From: Candidatus Bathyarchaeota archaeon
Lineage (GTDB): Archaea; Thermoproteota; Bathyarchaeia; Bathyarchaeales; Bathycorpusculaceae
DNA: 64,000 nucleotides
Direction of reading: 5' to 3'
NCBI GenBank assembly: GCA_026014735.1
Contig: JAOZHT010000004.1
Location: forward strand, 29,321 to 93,320
A program made the position numbers and the translations under genes. The stretch's first letter is position 1, and every line of letters starts with the position of its first letter. Under the pieces are notes generated by a model that did no database searches, was not told where the DNA came from, and saw nothing but the letters and a program-made list of their open reading frames with translations. Positions 58,995-64,000 of the stretch are shown piece by piece.

Positions 58995-60004
58995 AGGAAC
59001 TTTGGCTGGAAATAGAGGCAAAAAAGAAGACATCTATGCAGCAGCTCATCGACCAATACGCCGATGCAGTCATCGAAGACGCCAACGTACAGTTTCTGGC
59101 AAACAAAACAAGCCTCAGCATATCTACCCCCGGCAGCGAAGCCCAAATCGGAAAAGCCGACAAAGCCCTGCGGATCTGCATAAAAGACAAAGCAACAGAA
59201 AACCTGACAGTGAAAGCCGCCGAGCTGGGCGCAGAATACCTTATTATCAGCTGCGAAAACTGGCGGGTTATTCCGCTTGAGAACCTCATCGCCCGAATAA
59301 AGGGCAAAAGCAAACTCATCGCCGAAGTCCAAAACGCCGAGGAAGCCAAAGTGGCGCTGGAAACCCTCGAATTGGGCACCGACGGCGTCCTGCTTAAAAC
59401 CATTGACCCCGACGAAGTCCTCAAAACCGTCGCCGTCGTAAAACCCGAAGCCCTCAAGCTAGAGATGGCAACCGCCAAAATATCGTCAACCAAACCCATC
59501 AGCACCGGCGCCCGTGTCTGCGTGGACACCTGCGACTTGATGGTGGCAGGCGAAGGCATGCTGGTAGGCAGCCAAAGCGCAGGGCTCTTTCTGGTAGAGG
59601 CGGAAGTCAACGAGAATCCCTATGTGGCGTCGCGCCCCTTCCGCGTCAACGCAGGCTCACTTTCGATGTATACGCTGGGCAACCTGCAGACTACCCGTTA
59701 CCTCTCCGAGCTTAAAGCCGGCGACGAAGTCATCTTGGTGAACCGCGAGGGCAAAACCCGCAAAGCCAACGTTGGCAGAATCAAAATCGAAATCCGCCCC
59801 CTGATCCTCGTCGAGGCGCAGGCGGCAGATAAAACCATAAAGGTGATTCTACAGAACGCCGAAACCATACGCGTCGTCACTTCAGCTGGCTCCAAACCCG
59901 TCACGGAGCTTAAGGCAGGCGACGAGGTGGTGGTGCATTTGGCCGCGCGGGGCGGCAGGCACTTCGGCATTTCGGTGCCGGATGAAACGGTGATTGAAAA
60001 GTGA
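58991..60004 (+). CDS. 3-dehydroquinate synthase II
   Basis: A 337-residue enzyme that oxidatively deaminates and cyclises the product of the previous enzyme to 3-dehydroquinate. It matches the archaeal family of MJ1249: KELWLEIE at the N-terminus, GARVCVDTCDLMVAGEGMLVG, and ASRPFRVNAGSLSMYTL near the middle. It is unrelated to bacterial AroB. The TTG start overlaps the previous TGA, and its own TGA overlaps the next GTG. Confidence 0.94.
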   Translation: MKELWLEIEAKKKTSMQQLIDQYADAVIEDANVQFLANKTSLSISTPGSEAQIGKADKALRICIKDKATENLTVKAAELGAEYLIISCENWRVIPLENLIARIKGKSKLIAEVQNAEEAKVALETLELGTDGVLLKTIDPDEVLKTVAVVKPEALKLEMATAKISSTKPISTGARVCVDTCDLMVAGEGMLVGSQSAGLFLVEAEVNENPYVASRPFRVNAGSLSMYTLGNLQTTRYLSELKAGDEVILVNREGKTRKANVGRIKIEIRPLILVEAQAADKTIKVILQNAETIRVVTSAGSKPVTELKAGDEVVVHLAARGGRHFGISVPDETVIEK

Positions 60005-60687
60005 CCTTGAGAATCTGCGTTTCGATTCTTCCCAAAACCGAAAAGGAAGCGCTGACCCTAATCGGGCAGGCAGAGCAAGCCAAAGCAGACCTCATCGAAG
60101 TCCGCCTTGACCAGCTAAAGGAAACGCAGAGCCTCTCAAAATTGACCTCAGCCACAAAAATCCCTCTCATCGCAACCAACAAACTGCAGAGCGAAGGCGG
60201 CTTCTTCGCAGGAACCGAAGCACAGCGCCAGCAAATCCTCTTTGCCGCGGCAGACAGCGGCTTTGAGTATGTGGACATGGATTTCTCCAGCAGCATACGC
60301 GACCAAACCGTCTCTGAACTAAAAAAGCGGGGAGCACAACCCATTGTTTCGTACCATAAATTCGACGGCATCCTCCCCGTGTCCGCGATGGAGCATATTT
60401 TAGACGAGCAAATCGCCTGCGGAGCTGCAGTCTGCAAAATCATCTTGACCGCCAAGCAGGTTGAAGATAACCTTCCTGTACTGAGCTTTGTATCGTTTGC
60501 CTCCGCTAAAGCTAAGCTGGTGTGCTTCTGCATGGGCAAAGACGGCAAAACCTCGCGGTTGCTCTCGCCGGTGTTCGGAGGCTTTTTCACCTTTGCCTCG
60601 CTGGGGGTTGGCAGCGAAACCGCTGCGGGCCAGATGAGCATCAGCGATATGCGGGCGGCTTATGGGGTGCTGGGGATGAAGCCATGA
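60001..60687 (+). CDS. aroD: 3-dehydroquinate dehydratase, type I
   Basis: A 228-residue class I dehydroquinase that forms 3-dehydroshikimate through a Schiff base. ADLIEVRLDQL is the N-terminal signature; VSYHKFDG carries the active-site His, and VCKIILTAKQVEDN the Schiff-base Lys. Its GTG start overlaps the previous stop and its TGA overlaps the aroE ATG. Confidence 0.94.
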   Translation: MTLRICVSILPKTEKEALTLIGQAEQAKADLIEVRLDQLKETQSLSKLTSATKIPLIATNKLQSEGGFFAGTEAQRQQILFAAADSGFEYVDMDFSSSIRDQTVSELKKRGAQPIVSYHKFDGILPVSAMEHILDEQIACGAAVCKIILTAKQVEDNLPVLSFVSFASAKAKLVCFCMGKDGKTSRLLSPVFGGFFTFASLGVGSETAAGQMSISDMRAAYGVLGMKP

Positions 60688-61544
60688 ATATCTCGGGGAA
60701 AACGCGGGTATGCGGCGTCATCGGCGACCCCATCGAGCACACTTTAAGCCCCGCTATGCATAACGCCGCTTTTGGGGCGCTGGAGCTGGATTACGTGTTT
60801 CTGGCGTTTAAGGTTAAATCCCGAGGCGTAGCCGACGCCATCAACGGCGCCCGAGCCCTAAACATCCGCGGCTTAAACGTCACCATGCCCCATAAAACCA
60901 ATGTAATCGCGCATTTGGACCGCATAGACCTCTCAGCGCAAATAGTAAACTCCGTTAACACTATTCTTTGCAAAGAAAAGCTTCTCTTCGGATTCAACAC
61001 CGACGGCGTCGGCGCAATCAGGGCTCTTAAGGAAAACGGGGTGGAGCTTAAGGGCAGAAAGGTGCTGCTGCTGGGCGCCGGCGGAGCAGCCAGAGCTATA
61101 GCCTACGCGCTGGCAAAGGAGGCAGATGAGCTTGCAGTGCTTAACCGCACCGTCAAGCAGGCACAGGAGATCTCTAGGCTTCTGGAGAAGTCGTTTAATA
61201 AAAAAATCGCGTACGGCTCACTGTCGCCAAGCGACATTGATGAGAACCTGCGGGATTCCGACGTTTTAATTAACGCTACATCGGTGGGTATGAAGCCTAA
61301 AGCCGACGAAACCCCCGTGCCAGCGAAGCTGCTGCGGCGAAGCCTCGCCGTTATGGACATCGTCTACAACCCCCTCGAGACAAAGCTCGCCAAAGATGCC
61401 CAAGCCGCAGGCGCCAAAGTCGTAAGCGGCGTGGAGATGCTGATTTATCAGGGCGCATCCTCATTTGAAATCTGGACAGGCAAATCCGCCCCCGTTGAAG
61501 TTATGAGGAAGGCAGCGCTTAATCACTTACAGCAGAGGGCGTAA
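60684..61544 (+). CDS. aroE: Shikimate dehydrogenase
   Basis: A 286-residue NADP-dependent enzyme that reduces 3-dehydroshikimate to shikimate. VIGDPIEHTLSPAMHNAAFGAL is the substrate-binding N-terminus and NVTMPHKTNVIAHLD holds the catalytic Lys and neighbours. LLLGAGGAARAIAYAL is the Rossmann nucleotide loop and LNRT its adenosine-phosphate motif. The frame is open 54 codons upstream, but the ATG at 60684 overlapping the aroD stop (ATGA) is clearly the start. Confidence 0.95.
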   Translation: MNISGKTRVCGVIGDPIEHTLSPAMHNAAFGALELDYVFLAFKVKSRGVADAINGARALNIRGLNVTMPHKTNVIAHLDRIDLSAQIVNSVNTILCKEKLLFGFNTDGVGAIRALKENGVELKGRKVLLLGAGGAARAIAYALAKEADELAVLNRTVKQAQEISRLLEKSFNKKIAYGSLSPSDIDENLRDSDVLINATSVGMKPKADETPVPAKLLRRSLAVMDIVYNPLETKLAKDAQAAGAKVVSGVEMLIYQGASSFEIWTGKSAPVEVMRKAALNHLQQRA

Positions 61545-61546
61545 CT

Positions 61547-62416
61547 GTGAGCGGTAAAGCATCGGCGGTAGCGCATGGCGCAGCAACAATCGTTAACGCG
61601 ATTGCGCTGGGTAAGGGCGCAGCGTTCGGCGTGGATTTGTGGACTAAAGCAGAAGTAAAGTTAACCAGTGAAGCAGGCGTGTTTGAGGCAGAAATAATTT
61701 CGGATCCCAAAGAGAGCACGCTGCTTATCGAGAAAACAGCTGCAAGAGTCATTCAGCATTTGGGGCTAAAGAAAAGTTTTGGCGCAAAAATCACTACCCA
61801 ATCTAACATACCCATAGCGCGGGGACTGAAAAGCAGCAGCGTCGCCGCAAACGCAGTCGCTCTGGCAACGGCGGCGGCTCTGGACAGAAAAATAGGCGAC
61901 CTCGAAATTGTGAAGCTCGGCGTAGAAGCCGCGTTTGAAGCTAAAGTCACAGTCACCGGCGCCTTCGACGATGCCTGCGCCTCCTACTTCGGCGGCGCCG
62001 TAGTCACAGATAACAAAACCTGTACGCTGCTCAACAGGGCGGCGCTGCAGCAGGACTTAGTGGTTCTGTTTCATGTGCCACCCCAGAAAGCCTACACCAT
62101 AAACGTTGATGTTGCGAGGTTGGCCACGGTTAAGCCGCTGGTGGAGGTCGCGTTTGAGCAGGCAACCATGGGCAGGTTCTGGCAGGCGCTCACCCTCAAT
62201 GGGCTGATTTACTCTGCTGCCTCATGCCTCAGCAGTGCAGTCGCGATAGATGCTTTGGCTGCGGGCGCGGTTGCGGCTGGGCTCTGCGGCAAAGGACCCG
62301 CAACAACCGCTGTAGCACACAAAGATAAGGTAGATGCAGTCAAGGCGGCGCTGGATAAGTTTGAGGGCGAAGTCATAGTTGCGCACCCCAACAGCGAAAA
62401 AGCCAAGGTGCTATAA
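61547..62416 (+). CDS. Shikimate kinase, archaeal GHMP type
   Basis: A 289-residue GHMP-superfamily kinase that makes shikimate 3-phosphate, not related to bacterial AroK. IPIARGLKSSSVAANAVALA is the ATP-binding GHMP motif and GLCGKGPATTAVA the C-terminal third motif. AHGAATIVNAIALGKGAAFGVDL at the N-terminus is typical of archaeal shikimate kinase. The GTG start lies 2 nt after the aroE stop. Confidence 0.94.
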   Translation: MSGKASAVAHGAATIVNAIALGKGAAFGVDLWTKAEVKLTSEAGVFEAEIISDPKESTLLIEKTAARVIQHLGLKKSFGAKITTQSNIPIARGLKSSSVAANAVALATAAALDRKIGDLEIVKLGVEAAFEAKVTVTGAFDDACASYFGGAVVTDNKTCTLLNRAALQQDLVVLFHVPPQKAYTINVDVARLATVKPLVEVAFEQATMGRFWQALTLNGLIYSAASCLSSAVAIDALAAGAVAAGLCGKGPATTAVAHKDKVDAVKAALDKFEGEVIVAHPNSEKAKVL

Positions 62417-62418
62417 GC

Positions 62419-63711
62419 ATGGATGTCGCCATCAAAAAATCACCATGCCTAAGCGGCGAAGTATGCGCTCCGGCTTCTAAGTCCTACACACAGCGCATGG
62501 TGATAGCCGCAGCGTTATCCGAGGGTACCTCAAAAATTACAAATCCACTTTATTCCGAGGACACGGAGGCGGCGCTACGGGCGGTTACGGCGCTGGGCGC
62601 CGAGTTTCGGGCGGAAGATGGCTGCTGGGCAATCAAGGGTGCACAGCCGCTTTTAGCCGCTGAGGAACCGGTGGACTGCGGCGAGTCAGGCGCCACGCTG
62701 AGGTTTATGGTTCCCGTCGCCGCTTTGGCAGAAGGAGCCTCGGCGTTGCTGTTTCACGGCTCAATCACCCGTCGCCCCATAGAGCCGCTGCTGGATTGCC
62801 TCCAAGACCTCGGCGCAGGCGCTCACATCGGCAAAGTCGGCGAGTTGGATGCGGTGTTTGTGGATGGCGGAGGCATCGTGGGGGGCAGAACCCAGATTGC
62901 AGGCGACGTCAGTTCCCAATTCATTTCGGGGCTTATGTTTGCGTGTCCCCTTGCCGTGGCGGAAACCCAGATAACGCTTACTTCACCGCTGGAGTCAGCG
63001 GACTACGTGAAGATGACTGAGGCGGTGCTTTCTAGACACGCCATCACCGTAGGCTTAACCGGGGACTGCATTGCAATACCCGCCGGCCAAACCTACAAAG
63101 CGGCAGACGACACTGTTCCAGGCGACTTCTCTGGCGCCGCATTTCTGTTAGCTGCCGCAGCCATCACAACCTCCAAAGTCGCCGTCTGCAACCTCAACTA
63201 TCAGGCAGTACAGGGCGACAAAGCCATACTCACCATCCTTCAACAGATGGGAGTGGAGGGTAAGGTTTGCCGGGGCAGCGTCGAAGTCCGGGGCACAGGC
63301 AACCCCCTAAAGCCGGTTGATGTGGACGCGAAAAACATCCCTGACCTTGTCCCAGCCATAGCTGCATTGGGATGCTACGCAAACGGCACCTCCCACATAT
63401 CTGGCGCCAAGCGGCTTCGGCTTAAAGAATCTGATCGGCTCGCCTCACTCTACGAGGCACTTAGCCGTATGGGCGCCGAAATCGTCATAACCGAAGACGG
63501 ATTAGCCATCACGGGGTCACCGCTACATGGAGCAGCCATCGACCCCCACAACGACCACCGCATAGCCATGGCAGCCGCAGTTGCCGCGGTGGGTGCAGAG
63601 GGCCAGACCACCATTTCGCATTCAGAGTGCATCAGAAAGTCTTATCCGCAGTTCTTCCATCATCTAAAGCAGTTAGGAGTAAAAGTCGATGTCGGGAAAC
63701 TCGATAGGTAA
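62419..63711 (+). CDS. aroA: 3-phosphoshikimate 1-carboxyvinyltransferase (EPSP synthase)
   Basis: A 430-residue enzyme that adds enolpyruvate to shikimate 3-phosphate. APASKSYTQRMVIAAALSEG binds substrate, CGESGATLRFMVPVAAL is the PEP-site block (with GESGATLR), and GAKRLRLKESDRLASL near the C-terminus is the second signature. The two-lobe length is normal. It starts 2 nt after the shikimate kinase stop and overlaps aroC by 23 nt. Confidence 0.96.
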   Translation: MDVAIKKSPCLSGEVCAPASKSYTQRMVIAAALSEGTSKITNPLYSEDTEAALRAVTALGAEFRAEDGCWAIKGAQPLLAAEEPVDCGESGATLRFMVPVAALAEGASALLFHGSITRRPIEPLLDCLQDLGAGAHIGKVGELDAVFVDGGGIVGGRTQIAGDVSSQFISGLMFACPLAVAETQITLTSPLESADYVKMTEAVLSRHAITVGLTGDCIAIPAGQTYKAADDTVPGDFSGAAFLLAAAAITTSKVAVCNLNYQAVQGDKAILTILQQMGVEGKVCRGSVEVRGTGNPLKPVDVDAKNIPDLVPAIAALGCYANGTSHISGAKRLRLKESDRLASLYEALSRMGAEIVITEDGLAITGSPLHGAAIDPHNDHRIAMAAAVAAVGAEGQTTISHSECIRKSYPQFFHHLKQLGVKVDVGKLDR

Positions 63712-64000
63712 AATATTCACTGTAACCAGCTTCGGCGAAAGCCACGGCGCAGTTGTCGGCGTAGTCGTGGATGGTTGCCCAGCGGGGCTGCTGCTTTCCG
63801 AAGCAGACTTCCAAGAGGAACTCGATAGGCGCATACCTGCGGAACCCAAAATTGTTTCTGCCCGAGTTGAGAAGGACACCGCCAGAATCCTCAGCGGTGT
63901 CTTTGGCGGCTACACCACGGGTGCACCCATAGCGGTCACAGTGGAAAACAAGCAGACTCAATCAAGCGACTACGACTCCCTCAAAAATACGCCCCGACCC
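63689..64000 (+). CDS. aroC: Chorismate synthase, partial (C-terminus beyond the window)
   Basis: The first 104 residues of the FMN-dependent enzyme that converts EPSP to chorismate. The start reads MSGNSIGKIFTVTSFGESHG, with the family signature FGESHG, followed by VVVDGCPAGLLLSEADFQEELDRR. AGGAG lies about 10 nt before the ATG, inside aroA. The frame is open to the right edge. It completes the pathway to chorismate in this operon. Confidence 0.95.
   Translation, partial: MSGNSIGKIFTVTSFGESHGAVVGVVVDGCPAGLLLSEADFQEELDRRIPAEPKIVSARVEKDTARILSGVFGGYTTGAPIAVTVENKQTQSSDYDSLKNTPRP

Noticed and set aside
1..64000. CRISPR arrays, transposase genes, attachment sites and replication origins
   Set aside because: No regularly spaced repeats, transposase domains, tRNA-associated direct repeats or origin-box clusters were seen on reading both strands.

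Overview
This window is archaeal. Its ribosomal-protein operon carries archaeal/eukaryotic-type proteins (L19e, L32e, S4e) and the RNase P subunit Rpp29. Promoters show TATA boxes, the shikimate kinase is of the GHMP type, aromatic rings are made by the DAHP-independent (aldolase plus DHQ synthase II) route, homocysteine synthesis is of the COG1900/COG2122 type, and an elongator tRNA-Met has an intron. Gene content and the roughly 50% GC composition fit an anaerobic TACK archaeon, most likely Bathyarchaeia. That placement is inference. Many genes start with TTG behind good Shine-Dalgarno sequences, so several starts below were moved from the longest open frame.

Layout. 1-6.1 kb: cell-envelope genes (two glycosyltransferases, a methyltransferase, a radical SAM enzyme), cytidylate kinase, and an EMC3/DUF106 (Oxa1-superfamily) insertase with a secreted N-terminal domain. 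6.3-9.3 kb: flavodoxin, secY, L15 and a small heat-shock protein with their own promoter. 9.3-13.0 kb: an accessory stretch that splits L15 from L30, with a DUF3892 protein, a membrane protein, a repeated structured element and a GH3-like adenylating enzyme. 13.2-22.0 kb: L30-S5-L18-L19e-L32e-L6-S8-S14-L5-S4e-L24-L14-S17-Rpp29-L29-S3-L22, all on the minus strand from one TATA promoter. 22-34.9 kb: small membrane proteins, one frameshifted gene, the hypE and hypF-hypC-hypD hydrogenase maturation genes, an orphan SLATT-type membrane protein, an acyl-CoA ligase, a YbjQ protein, a terpenoid-toroid protein and a flavodoxin. 35-40 kb: tRNA-Met, another flavodoxin, three tandem paralogous surface proteins, and a divergent pair of membrane winged-helix regulator and Cys-rich secreted protein. 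40-51 kb: ilvD, 5S rRNA, an isopropylmalate-synthase family enzyme, a beta-decarboxylating dehydrogenase, an LLM oxidoreductase, a histidine kinase, and a winged-helix/cation-efflux fusion. 51.4-54.1 kb: homocysteine-biosynthesis operon. 54-56.6 kb: a membrane winged-helix regulator and a coiled-coil protein. 56.6-64 kb: a second copy of the structured element, then an aromatic-amino-acid operon.

The most interesting region is 56.76-64 kb. A TATA box is followed by a 28-codon open frame whose codons 17-27 read FDYVFYYFGYF (8 of 11 aromatic). Its stop codon directly abuts a perfect 9-bp inverted repeat. Then come aspartokinase, ADH synthase, DHQ synthase II, DHQ dehydratase, shikimate dehydrogenase, shikimate kinase, EPSP synthase and chorismate synthase, in pathway order. 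This looks like a Phe/Tyr leader-peptide attenuator in an archaeon. Second in interest is a structured element of about 132 nt at 11,136 and 56,578: two diverged copies, nearly ungapped, each with a left and a right hairpin, and the right hairpin is kept although its sequence has changed.
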